Below, in pieces: positions 1 to 8,810 of a DNA stretch of 16,562 bases (position 1 is its first letter; each line of letters starts with the position of its first letter). A program made the translations under genes and the position numbers. This stretch comes from Prasinococcaceae sp. CCMP 1430 (taxonomy: Eukaryota > Prasinodermophyta > Palmophyllophyceae > Prasinococcales > Prasinococcaceae): assembly GCA_013416795.1 (NCBI GenBank), contig RQSC01001312.1, positions 32,007 through 48,568 of the forward strand, written 5' to 3'. The notes under the pieces are model-generated. The model searched no databases and was not told the DNA's origin. It saw only the letters and a list, made by a program, of their open reading frames with translations.

Positions 1-125
1 GGGCGCGTTGGTGGAGCGGCCTCCACGAGCTTGCGCGGCACCCGCGGCGCGCTGCGGGCGCGTACGAGGATGAAGTCGTGGGTTTTACACACGTCCTCCC
101 GGAGTGACTGCGCGAGGGCCGCGTC
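1..125 (-). other. Open reading stretch at left edge, possible exon
   Basis: On the minus strand a stop-free frame runs from about position 124 to the window edge. It reads roughly SLREDVCKTHDFILVRAR, then a proline- and arginine-rich stretch. A CAG just upstream (minus strand, around 125-127) could be a splice acceptor, preceded by a GC-rich run. The composition looks more like protein than most shadow frames here, but I recognise no domain. It could be an exon of a gene lying to the left, part of the retroelement remnant next to it, or chance in GC-rich DNA. Confidence 0.2.
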
Positions 126-135
126 GGCAGCCGCT

Positions 136-154
136 GCGCGCGCGCGCGCGCGCG
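136..154. repeat. (GC)n dinucleotide tract
   Basis: An uninterrupted alternating G/C run of 19 bases. Such runs recur in the introns and spacers of this window and can adopt Z-DNA. No gene function is assigned. Confidence 0.85.
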
Positions 155-256
155 ACGTGCCGCGCGGCGGCCGCGCACTCCGCGCGTGCGTATAGTGGGG
201 TGGAGAGTAGAGTGCGTCCATACCGTCCCTTGGCATTGCATCTGGTACGATGCGCG

Positions 257-505
257 CTAGCGAAGTGTCTCCATGGCGGGCTTCATGCCGAGGGCGAAGT
301 TGGAGGCGTCGGTCATGATAACCTCGGGGCGATCTGCGCGCGGGAGGGCCAGCACCGGTGCTCTTGTATGGCGCTCCATGAGTTCCTCAAAGGCCGCCTG
401 TTCCACATCGCTGCAGTCTGCGAGGGCGAGCATCTCGCCGCCGATCCGGCGGACCGGCGACGTCGTGGGTGGCATTCCGCGTGCGCATCGCCCGCCATGG
501 CGGGC
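257..505 (-). mobile_element. Degenerate retroelement pol fragment (RT/RNase H junction)
   Basis: A minus-strand frame contains AAFEELMERHTRAPVLALP followed about ten residues later by MTDASNFALG. This order is typical of the region joining reverse transcriptase and RNase H in Ty3/gypsy-like LTR elements: an AFxxLK-like helix, the PVLALP motif, then TDAS with the first catalytic Asp of RNase H. The frame has a stop at 257 and another at 506-508, and no other pol, gag or integrase motif appears nearby. It is therefore a short, broken remnant. The match rests on two motifs recognised by eye, and the lineage within LTR elements cannot be told. Confidence 0.55.
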
Positions 506-808
506 CTAGGGTCCTAGATGCATTGCGTTTTCTCGCGTTTGCGCGCGAGCGTTCACAGCAAAAGCATTAGATTCCATATCAAAACTTATCGAAATGCATT
601 TTGACGTACATTCACCACACAAATTCCAGACGATCGCGCGGCATTTGCGCGCGACGGCGGCGCCACAGCGCGCGCGCGGCCCTGCGCCGGCCAACAGCCC
701 CCCCCCCGCGCGGAGCCCGCGACGCGCCCCCGCGGCCCGAGTCGCCGCCGCCTGCGCTCTGTGTTTTTCCGGCAGCGCCGACAAGTGGGTGATCGGCCGG
801 CGGCGGCG
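506..808 (+). promoter_or_regulatory. Probable SCAMP upstream region with AT-rich island
   Basis: Positions about 553-630 form an AT-rich island (AAAAGCATTAGATTCC, then CAAAACTTATCGAAATGC) in otherwise strongly GC-rich DNA. It carries a TGACGT bZIP/CRE-like core at 602-607. It ends about 180 bp before the SCAMP start codon. From 640 to 808 the sequence is GC-rich and probably 5' UTR. No clear TATA box at a fixed distance was identified, so the promoter role is inferred from base composition and position. Confidence 0.4.
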
Positions 809-2050
809 ATGAGCGCGTGGGGCGGGGGGTCGGACAACCCGTTCGCCGCGCCGGCGGCGGCGCGGCCTGCGGTGGGCACGGCTGACAACCCCTTCCGCGA
901 CGGCGGTAACGAGTTCGTGGTGGCGCCGGAGGATGATGCGGGGCCGCTGCCCAGCGCGGCCGCGGACTCGCCCTTCGGGCTGCGCGCCGACGCCGGCCAG
1001 CCGCGGGCATCGCCGAACTCGTACATCAGCTCGGAGTCGTACGCCAGGAAGATGGAGACGCCCAGCCCCGGCGCGGGAGGGTCCGCCTCCACTTCGGGAC
1101 TCAACGGCACCCCGACCACGCAGCGCGAGCTCGATCTGGAACGCCGCGAGGTACGCTCGCGCGCGCGCGCATTTGCAGTACACACAGACGCATCTTCCAG
1201 GCGCGCCTCTTTTTGGTCTCTGTGCCTCCGATAGACGCACAACGTGGCATCTATGCCGGACGCATGCGCGCATGCCCGCCGACTCACCCGCGCTCAACGC
1301 ACTGACATCCAATGCGAACGTGCGCGCCTCGCCCGCCCGCTCGATCGGCAGGCCGAGCTCGAGCGCCGCGAGCAGGAGGTACAGCGCCTCATCAAGGAGA
1401 CAGGCTACAAGCCCAAAAACTGGCCGAGCTGTTACCCCATTTTGTACCACGACATTGCTGCTGAGATCCCTGCAGACAACCGGATGCTCGTGCGCTGGGC
1501 GTACTACAGCTGGATGCTCACTGTGGCGGCCTGGCTGTGGTTCTGGTTCAGCGTGCTCCTCGGCGTCATTTTCGACGCGAACAAGCTTCTGGGAGGATTT
1601 TCCAATTTCGTGGTGAACTCCATGGCGACGGTCATCGGGCTGTGGGTGAGCTGGAATGTCAACTACCGCACGCTCTTCCGTGCGGCGAGAATCGACAGCG
1701 TGCTCTCATACGGCTGGTTCTTCCTGAACCACACTGCCCACATCGGATGGTGGTGCTGGTGCGCCGTAGGGGTCCCGGCGCTCAACTACCCGCCGGGCTT
1801 CATGACGATGCTCGATGCGCTCGGTGTCAATACCTTCGCGGGCGTCATTTACGCCATCGCCTTCGCCTTCGATGTCCTCGTGGCGGGGTTCAGCACGTGG
1901 GTACAGTTGTACGCTATCAAGAAGTTCCGCGGGCAGGGCGGTGTCGCTGAGCTCACGCGACAGGGCCAGGCGGCGGCAACGGCGGTGAGGGCCGCCAACA
2001 CGCTGAACTCAGCGAGCGGTGGCTTCCAGTCCTCGCCAGCAATACCCTAG
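809..2050 (+). CDS. SCAMP: Secretory carrier-associated membrane protein (SCAMP)
   Basis: SCAMPs are four-pass membrane proteins of the trans-Golgi, endosomes and plasma membrane that act in vesicle traffic. Two exons, 809-1150 and 1352-2050, give 346 residues; the 201-nt intron (GAG|GTACGC ... GGCAG|GCC) falls between codons. The N-terminus has two NPF motifs (about residues 10-12 and 27-29), known to bind EH-domain endocytic proteins, plus an SPF. A charged heptad segment (ELDLERRE|AELERREQEV) crosses the splice junction, followed by the SCAMP hallmark NWPSCYPILYHDIAAEIP (137-154). Four hydrophobic segments lie near 160-188, 195-217, 233-258 and 274-302. The stretch after the second, SWNVNYRTLFRAA, matches the cytosolic E-peptide loop of the family. 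Length is typical. The ATG at 809 gives NPF motifs near the N-terminus. Family assignment is firm; the exact start is less so. Confidence 0.93.
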
Positions 2051-2472
2051 GAGCGTTCCATGCTGGATCCATTTACATGTGCGAGCAAGCTACCGGTGAC
2101 GGGCCACTGGTGGCTGGGCGCGTGCAACAGGTGGAAGGACGAGAGTGAATGCGCACACGACCGTGCGTCGGGGGCTAGTGTGTCACTGCGTGCGACCAGT
2201 GTGCACACGGCGTTCCACTCGACCGTGACAAACGAGACGCGCGTGTGCTGCCAGCGGCGAGCAGAATGGCGCGCGGTACCGCGCTAAGCCGCCACAGATA
2301 CATGTAGGCGCGCGTGCGGACGTGCGTCCATGCGCCGTACGTCATACATCTAAGCTCAACTTAACGATCGGCGTACTCGGCACTCTGTCCTCCACGCGCA
2401 CGCGCTAGGCACGCGCCGCATGTCCTGGTGCAAGAGCTATCTAGGGAAAGAGCGAGCGTCGCGCAGGGATAT
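2051..2472. other. Convergent intergenic spacer
   Basis: This 422-bp stretch lies between the SCAMP stop and the stop of the minus-strand gene on its right, so it should hold both 3' UTRs. It is less GC-biased than the coding DNA, with a mildly AT-rich patch around 2335-2370. I see no gene, RNA gene, long repeat or clear AATAAA signal in it. Confidence 0.6.
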
Positions 2473-3578
2473 CTATGCATCCTTTTCACGCGTGCCAACG
2501 GCCGGCGCGACCATCGCCAGGCTGCTCTGGCTCGCTGCGAACCGCTTCACTGACGCGGGCAGCCATCGTACCAACGCAGAAGCGACAACCGCCGATCCTT
2601 GGTCCGCTCCTGCCAGCGCCGCCTGGCGGGCCTTGAGCGCATCGAATGTGTCACGCACATGCGGCAGCAGCCCAGGGGGCATGCGCAAGGGCGAGAAGAG
2701 CTCCGATAGGTCGCCTCGCCCCCAGCGCACGCGCAGCACGCTGTAGGCGTGTACCATTGCCATGTAGTCGAGCATGTCCTGAGGCATGTGCGCCTCCTCC
2801 ACCAGGTGGGACTGCGCGCGCGCAGCCATATTATCGCCCGCACGAGCAAGTGAAAACCCACCACCACACGCACACATGCACCATCATGACGTTAGCTAGC
2901 ACACGTACATCGGGGTACCGTCAATGCGGCCGCCAGGTTTAGCCTCTCAACTACTCCACTTACCTCTTGCTCGATGATCGTGGCCACGCGCTGGTGTGCT
3001 GGCAGGATGCTGGTCTCCATCCACTCGACGTATGACTCCCTGAGGGTGTCGTCCTCGGCAACGCGCCTCATCAATTCCGGCATGCCTTCCGGATACTTCA
3101 CGCCGACGACGGAGCGGGCGAACAGGGAGAACACCGCGGTCGTCGAACTCAGAACTGCGAGGAGTGGCCCGTACAGGCGTTCGAGCTTGTGCGCGTGATG
3201 CGGCAAGAAAGCGGCGACAGTTGGTAGTCAGCACGTACGATGTGCAGAGGCGCTTACCACATGCGATACACGATGGAAGATGCCATCTATGCGCGACCAC
3301 GAGCTACGCACGAACGAGGAGGATCTTTCGGCCGACGCGTACCTGCGCGTCTGCGCGTGCCAGCGCTGCGCGCCCGCACGAGTGCCGAGTCAGCGCGAGC
3401 ATCGAACGCAGGGTCCGGTGTGCGCGAGGCCAGCGGCAGCGGCGCGGGCACTCGGTGACGCACCTGCCCGACGCCGCGCCGCGCGCAGCTCGAGGGCGCC
3501 CTGCGCCAGGTACGCCAGCGCGGCGCCCAGCAATGACAGCACCGAAAACAGCAAGGAGGGCGCCGCCTCCCCAAGCAT
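2473..3578 (-). CDS. Uncharacterised protein with N-terminal membrane anchor, four exons
   Basis: Exons on the minus strand are 3578-3464, 3286-3258 (29 nt), 3185-2964 and 2811-2473, giving 234 residues. Donors are CAG|GTGCGT, GTG|GTAAGC and GAG|GTAAGT; acceptors are ATAG, CAAG and GCAG; all phases join. Residues about 7-30 (PSLLFSVLSLLGAALAYLA) form one hydrophobic helix, so the protein is probably membrane-anchored or carries a signal. The rest is helical and soluble: a LERLYGPLL motif at 49-57, EWMETSILP at 102-110, HLVEEAHMP at 124-132, and WGRGDLSELFSP at 152-163. This pattern resembles an uncharacterised family I have seen in microalgae and other microbes, with conserved LYGPL, WM...P, HL...MP and W..GD(F/L)S elements. 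No enzyme function can be assigned. It starts 263 bp from the divergent Vps62-like gene and may share a promoter with it. Confidence 0.72.
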
Positions 3579-3841
3579 CCTGTGCGGGCGCACGGGCGCG
3601 CACCAAACGGCGGCCGCGCCCTCTGCTCCTCGAGACGCCTCGTCGCTCTCTCCGCCCCCCCTGCCAGCGCGCCGTGTGCCGTGCTCCCCAATGGCTCCCC
3701 CGCGCGCTTCCGACACGTTTGCGCGCAGCAGGGCGACGATTTTTGTACGCCCCCGCAGATGCCGTGAAATTGCTGTGTTGGCGCTGCAGCGCCAACGGGT
3801 GGTGCCACATTGCGCGCACGCGCCGCGCCGCGCGCGCGCGC
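3579..3841. promoter_or_regulatory. Shared upstream region of divergent gene pair
   Basis: Only 263 bp separate the start codons of the minus-strand anchored protein (3578) and the plus-strand Vps62-like gene (3842). Both promoters and 5' UTRs must fit here unless there are upstream non-coding exons. The less GC-rich patch at about 3738-3785 (CGATTTTTGTACG, then GTGAAATTGCTGTG) is the likeliest core. No defined factor site was recognised. Confidence 0.4.
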
Positions 3842-5404
3842 ATGCGCGCGCTGCGACGCATGAGCCCAGCGATGCGCGCTTGCCCCACCGCCGCGCTGCT
3901 CGCGTGCTTGGCCCAGGCCGGCACTGCGCTGCTGATGCTGCAGGCGGTGGTGGGTGTAGCCACAGGTGGTGAGGACGGAGAGGAGGGCCTGCCCCTGCCG
4001 CCGTGGATGCAGTCGGCCCCTGCTGGCCTGCCCCGCTGCGTGCCCCCGCCGCTCAGCGTCAACATTACCGCCGACGTCGCGGGCGGGTGCGACGCGGACG
4101 CGCCCGCAGCGTCGCTAGCGAAGGCGCGCGCGAGCGCGTGGCGCTGGGCGCCGCGCGTCAGCTTCCACCCAGACGAGCGGTACTTCCTGGACAGTGCGGC
4201 GCGCTACCTAGACGCCAGTGTGCTCTTTGGGCCCAACGGCGAGCACCTGGGCCCTGCCACCCCCGCCAACGTGCGTAGACAGATTGAGGCGGGCTTCGCG
4301 AATGCGACCTATACGGTCGCAACGTGGGACGTGGGCAACTGGAGTGGCATGCCGCTAGACTCTAACAACATGTCCACGGCACCGATTTACGCAAACGTGT
4401 ACCTCGGCCAGGAGGGACAATGGGTGTACAACTTCTGGCTCTATTACTCGTGGAACCCGCCAAGTTCTTTCCAGGTGAACCGCCAACGCCAAGAGGGCGG
4501 CCGGTGGGAGTGGCTGGACGTTTTGTTCGACGGCGGCTATGGCTTGCACGAGGGTGACTGGGAGAGCGTGACGGTTGAGATGTGCCCGGATCTCTCACGG
4601 CCTCTCAAGCAGGTGCTGCGAACGCACTGGTTCAATAGTGCGTACGACTGCACGAAGAACGAGTGCGAGTTCGCGCCGGGGAGCAACGGGACCAATACGA
4701 CGCACATGGACGTGCTCTGCGCCCTGGGCGGACACGCCTCCTACCAGCGCTCCAAGGAGGCGTCAGAGGTGATGTACTCGGTGGTAAACGCGTCATCAGA
4801 TCTCGTCATGCCCTGCGGCATCCATGCTTTGACGCGCACGGACCGCACGTGGGCGCCAGAGCAGGGCGCTGCGCACTTCCAGCCAACTGAGGAAAATGTG
4901 ATAGTTCTGGACGCACCGAGCGATGTGGACTGGGGCGACGCCTCCGCAGATGCCAAGGCAACATGGCAACAGCTCGAAGCGGTCGGTCTGCACCCGTGGA
5001 GCGCGTATCCTGGCCGTTGGGGTCTCGCTTACTACCAGGACGTGCATCCCGTGGGCGCGCCAATGTGCTACACAGATGGCCAAAGTGACATCGTGCCGTG
5101 CAGCGAGCTGCGCCCCGAAGACGCGAGCGCGCTCCCCCAAAACATCTTCGACGTGACGTCGGCTCTCGCGAACGCCGACGAGGCCATTGCAAACCAGTCG
5201 GCGGCGGACGGTGCGGCGCTCGTCGCCGCCTGCGGGCACGTGGACCCGTCCTTCTGGCCGAGGCTCGTGGCGTTCGGCCCCCTCGGACCTGCATTCAAGA
5301 CCTTCTGGGGCGAGGTTGAGGTCGCGGTGCCCTCGCCTCTCCAGGCAGATACCGGCGGCGTGCAGCTCGCGTGCCCCGACTACGCGCACCACGTCGCCGT
5401 GTAG
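3842..5404 (+). CDS. Secreted Vps62-like (DUF946) protein
   Basis: A single exon encodes 520 residues from the ATG at 3842; in-frame ATGs at 3860 and 3872 are alternatives. The N-terminus (AALLACLAQAGTALLMLQAV, about 17-36) is a signal peptide or anchor. The mature part has Vps62/DUF946 features: APRVSFHPDERYF (103-115), a GLHEGDWESVTVEM segment (234-247), GGHASY (296-301) and AYPGRWG (388-394). Many N-glycosylation sequons (NITA, NATY, NWSG, NMST, NGTN, NTTH, NASS, NQSA) and scattered cysteines fit passage through the ER. Yeast VPS62 was linked genetically to vacuolar targeting, but the biochemical role of the domain is not established, so no function is claimed. The frame stays open far upstream to 3164, but that part overlaps the divergent gene and shows no domain. 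This is the only complete gene here without an intron. Confidence 0.8.
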   Translation: MRALRRMSPAMRACPTAALLACLAQAGTALLMLQAVVGVATGGEDGEEGLPLPPWMQSAPAGLPRCVPPPLSVNITADVAGGCDADAPAASLAKARASAWRWAPRVSFHPDERYFLDSAARYLDASVLFGPNGEHLGPATPANVRRQIEAGFANATYTVATWDVGNWSGMPLDSNNMSTAPIYANVYLGQEGQWVYNFWLYYSWNPPSSFQVNRQRQEGGRWEWLDVLFDGGYGLHEGDWESVTVEMCPDLSRPLKQVLRTHWFNSAYDCTKNECEFAPGSNGTNTTHMDVLCALGGHASYQRSKEASEVMYSVVNASSDLVMPCGIHALTRTDRTWAPEQGAAHFQPTEENVIVLDAPSDVDWGDASADAKATWQQLEAVGLHPWSAYPGRWGLAYYQDVHPVGAPMCYTDGQSDIVPCSELRPEDASALPQNIFDVTSALANADEAIANQSAADGAALVAACGHVDPSFWPRLVAFGPLGPAFKTFWGEVEVAVPSPLQADTGGVQLACPDYAHHVAV

Positions 5405-5594
5405 TGGCCAGACCCTTCCAGGCAGGCGGGCTTGCTCGCTCGCTGAAGCTGCCAGTGACAAGCTGCCCAGTGCTTCTACGACAGAGATGAATGTGCGCAG
5501 GACAGAGCCGCGTGAGTAGGACGCTGACGGCGATGCCTTCCGTGAGCGTGAGTGCCCACGCATTGCAGGATGAATACTTTAATAGCATACGCAT
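5405..5594. other. Convergent 3' spacer
   Basis: This 190-bp spacer lies between the stop codons of the Vps62-like gene and the minus-strand fusion gene. It contains a short AT-rich patch (GAATACTTTAATAGCATAC, about 5572-5590) right beside the fusion gene stop. That patch could contribute to 3' end formation on either strand. There is no gene here. Confidence 0.5.
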
Positions 5595-8588
5595 TCACTC
5601 GCCACCACCCGCTGACGCAGCCCGCCCAGCACCGCGCTGCCACCTGCTGCGCCGCGTAGCGAGAAGGCGCACGGCGAGAGCCCCCCCACCAGCGAGAGCC
5701 GCGCCGCCGCTGCCGTCCAGCGGCGTGTCGCGAGGCACCGCCCTCGTCTCGCCGTCCTGGTCGAGCACCTCGACGCGCACCAGGTCGCCCTCGACTAACG
5801 CCTGCGGCCCAAGCTTGGCCGCCGCGAAGAGATCTTCGGCAGTGCTGCCAGGGCGCATGGCGATCGCCAACGGGCAGGCCGCACGCGCCGCCTGCAGGAC
5901 AGCGCCGTCCGCAGCTTTCCCCACGGCCCGCAGCCGCGCGACCTCGGCCGGTGCAGCGACGTCATCGGTGGTCGGGAAAGCAAACACGGGCGGCCGTAGC
6001 GCCACGGCCGCGTTGAGCGCCGCGCGGCAGCCGGTCAGCTCCGTGGCATAATCCGCGGCTAGTTTCTCGACCTGCTCGCGCCCCGTCATCTGCTCACCCG
6101 CCTCCACGTGTGCCTGGTACTCGGCACGCGCGCACACCGGCGTGCTGGCGACGCCCGGGTACGACTCGCGGATGCGCCGAATGTGCCGCCCCGAGCTGGG
6201 CAGGTCCGCCTTGTTGAGTGCCAGCACGCACGGGAAGCGCATCGCACAAAACGTCGCGACGATCGCGTGCAGGTCCGCAGGTGTCCATGAGGGCAGCCGC
6301 TTGACCGCCTCGGCCCATGTGCGGCCAAACCCCGCAAGCCTGACCGCTTCGAATGCCACCGACGTGGTGCAGTGGTAGCCGACGAAAAGCTGCAAGAAGT
6401 AGTCGCTCGGCTCGTCGGCTCGGCTCCGCATCAGCTTGCGCAACACCGTGGGCCACTTGTTCCTCACGTTCTGGTAGATCCACATGTGCAGCTCTAGTTG
6501 GACCCACTCGACATCGCGTGCTGGATCGCCCTGCGCGTCTGCGTCGGTGCCAGCCGCCGCGCCATCGCTGAGCGTGGTCCCCGACGCGTCAATCACGTGG
6601 ATCAAGCTGTCGGCATCGCACAAGTCGTTCAGAAAGGCGTTGCCCTTGCCGGCGCCCTGGCACGCACCCGGCACCAGCCCCGCGACGTCTTTTATTGTCA
6701 CGGGCAGTGTCAGCCGCTCGGCGTACCCTCGCTCGCCGCCCTCCCTGCACGGGTCGGCCTCGGCGGGTGGCGAGAAGAATGCTGCCGCGATGTTGGGCTC
6801 AATTGTCGTAAAGGGAAACGCCGCCATCCGCGCCGCTTCCGCCTCACTGTTGGGCAACGTCACCGCGCTGCGTGCATGAGTGTGTGTGTGCGTGCACGCG
6901 CGCGAGCGTAAGCATCCGCGCGCCAGTGCGCGCGCGTGCGCGTCCGTGCGCGCGCGCATGTGTGCGTGCGCGTGCATTGCGCGCGCGCTCGCACTTGAAA
7001 AAGGTCGACTTTCCAGCGCTCGGCTTCCCGACCAGCCCGACTGTGTACTCCCAGCGTCCACGCCGGCGGTCGCTCGCACGCAACGCCGCGGCCGAATCGA
7101 TGCCGCGCGCGCCCTCAATGGCGCGCTGAGCCAGCGCGCACTCCTCCTCGGGGTCGAGCTCATCGCACAGGAGGCGCGACTCAGCCACCACATCGCCGCT
7201 ATCATCGGCGGTCTCGTCCATGACAGCAGCAGCGGCCAGAGCTTGAGCACCTGCCACCTGCTCACCATCCGCCGCCTCACCACCGCCGTGCTCATCCAGC
7301 CACTCGGCCGCCCGCGCAGCCAGCTGGTACACCATCGCGTTGCCGCGCTCCTCTTCCGCGAGGCGGACTAGCTCTGCCAGCAGCGCCACGCGCGCTGCCT
7401 CGCTCAGCGCGTGCCCCTCGATGTCCAGCAGCGGCACCGCCGCCTGGCCACTGTCCACCCCGTCGCCGTGCGGATAGCCACGCGGGAAGGCCGCTGCCAG
7501 CCACACGCCCTCGGCGACGCGCACGCGCGCGAGCAGCATCGGCCCGGCCTCCTCTTCCTCGCCGCCGCCGCCGCCGCCGCAGCGTGCCTCGTCCTCCTCC
7601 TCGTCCGCGCGCGGGCAGTCGCCACCAACCGCCTGGTCTCCGAATATCGCTGTGAGCGCGCCGAGCTCCTCGCGCTGCGCCTCGCGCTCGTCTGGCAGCC
7701 ACGCCCCGCACGCGGCCGCCAGCCGCGCCTCGCCCCCAGGGTCACCCGCATCGCCGCCGGCAGCCGCCTCGGCTGCGCGCGCGCGCAAGAACGCCTCGAG
7801 CGTTGCCACGTGCTCCGCGCGTTGCGGAAAGATATGCCCGCCGGCGTGCCGCACCACGTCGGCGCCGCTGCCGAACGCCGCCGCCAGCGCCTCAGACTCG
7901 TTCGGTGGCACGGCCTCGTCACCCTCGCCAACGAAGTGCAGCGAGCGCACGCCCGCCAGGTGCACGAGCGGCGCGCCACCCGTGGGCGGCTGCGGCGCGC
8001 CAGCAAGCACGGCAAAGCGCAACGCGGCGAGCGCGGGGAACGCAGCGGGGTCGGCGCGCGCCGCCGCGAGCGCCGCTGCCGCCAGCGCGCCTCCCTGCGT
8101 GCGTGGTCGTGGGCGCGCCGCCGGGATTAGCTCCAACACGCGCGCGCATGACCCACGCGTATGCACGCACACGCACGCGAGAGTGCGCACGCATACACAC
8201 GCGCACGCCCACGCTTCCGCCTCGGCGCGACGCCTACCTGCGAGAAGCCCAACACGCCGTCGAAGGGCGGCACGCGCTGCAGCTCGCCCTCGAGCCGCCG
8301 CACCGCCTCGTCAGCGCCGCCCCCGCCTCCATACCACTGCAGCCCGCCGCCGGCCGCGCCGCCGGTCGCGTCCGGGAAGCGCGTCGCGCCGAGCACACCG
8401 CGCAGCCGCCACGGCGGCCGGCGGCGGCGCCCACGGCGCGGCGCGCCGCAACTGAGCGGTGTGGCGCGGGGCGACGCGCCGAAGGGCCGTGAGGAGCAGA
8501 GGGCGGGGATGAGGGGGGGGCGGGAGGGGTTGGAGGTGGCGTCTGTGCGTGCGCACGTGCGTGCGTGCGCGCTATGCGACAAAGGCAT
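5595..8588 (-). CDS. FSH1-type serine hydrolase - RWD - Ygr210/Obg-type GTPase fusion
   Basis: Minus-strand exons are 8588-8238, 8094-6995 and 6867-5595 (CAG|GTAGGC, CAA|GTGCGA; both acceptors GCAG), about 907 residues. Part 1: FSH1-like alpha/beta hydrolase with nucleophile elbow GFSQ|GG (about 114-119, across intron 1), acid GEGDEAVP (Asp near 176) and RHAGGH (His near 204), a complete triad. Part 2: RWD domain, about 257-385 (EELGALTAIFG, an acidic and poly-Gly insert, FPRGYP, then helices ending AAEWLDEH). Part 3: Obg-family GTPase of the Ygr210/YchF-like type: P-loop GKPSAGKST (473-481), AFPFTTIEPN, DVAGLVPG (544-551), a DVEW segment and NKAD (702-705). A TGS-like tail follows (CPLAIAMRPGSTAEDLF). 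The long middle exon holds the hydrolase C-terminal half, the RWD domain and the P-loop, so the fusion does not depend on splicing guesses. The hydrolase N-terminal strand with its LHG motif was not found; start 8588 is only the first in-frame ATG. RWD domains bind Gcn1 or GTPases; the combined role is unknown. Confidence 0.82.
7561..7580. repeat. GCC trinucleotide run encoding poly-Gly
   Basis: A 20-base (GCC)n run, read on the minus strand as consecutive glycines, followed by Glu codons inside the RWD part of the fusion protein. It is probably a flexible, length-variable insert between RWD strands. Confidence 0.8.
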
Positions 8589-8810
8589 TAAACCCTAATT
8601 ACAATTGTGCAGTAGTTGACCCTAATAATGATAACCTTAACCTCGCGTGTGCAGTCTGAGGAGCGAGGGGGCGCACGCGCTCGCCTGCCACACCACACGT
8701 ACTCCCAGCGCCGGACCCCCCCCCACCCGCCGCCGCCCTCCTGCCGCGGCGCCCGCTCGCCGGGGGTGGCGGCGCCCCGCCCCCCGGCCTCGTGGCTCGG
8801 CCCTCCCGCC
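8589..8810. promoter_or_regulatory. Divergent upstream region of fusion gene and PDK1-like gene
   Basis: About 222 bp separate the two proposed starts. Positions 8580-8640 form a sharp AT-rich island containing two CCCTAAT motifs (8593-8599 and 8620-8626), in otherwise GC-rich DNA, and a GGCATTAAACC element. The island sits 170-230 bp before the kinase start, like the islands before SCAMP and the glycosylase. From 8700 on the sequence is C-rich and probably kinase 5' UTR. Promoter role is inferred. Confidence 0.42.

Noticed and set aside
506-1450. 314-codon minus-strand open frame
   Set aside because: Antisense to SCAMP exon 1 and its intron; no domain and Arg-rich composition typical of shadow frames.
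3164-3841. In-frame upstream extension of the Vps62-like gene (226 extra codons)
   Set aside because: It overlaps exons of the divergent minus-strand gene, is Arg/Ala-rich without domains, and would bury the signal peptide. GC-rich DNA has few stops, so open frames are cheap here.
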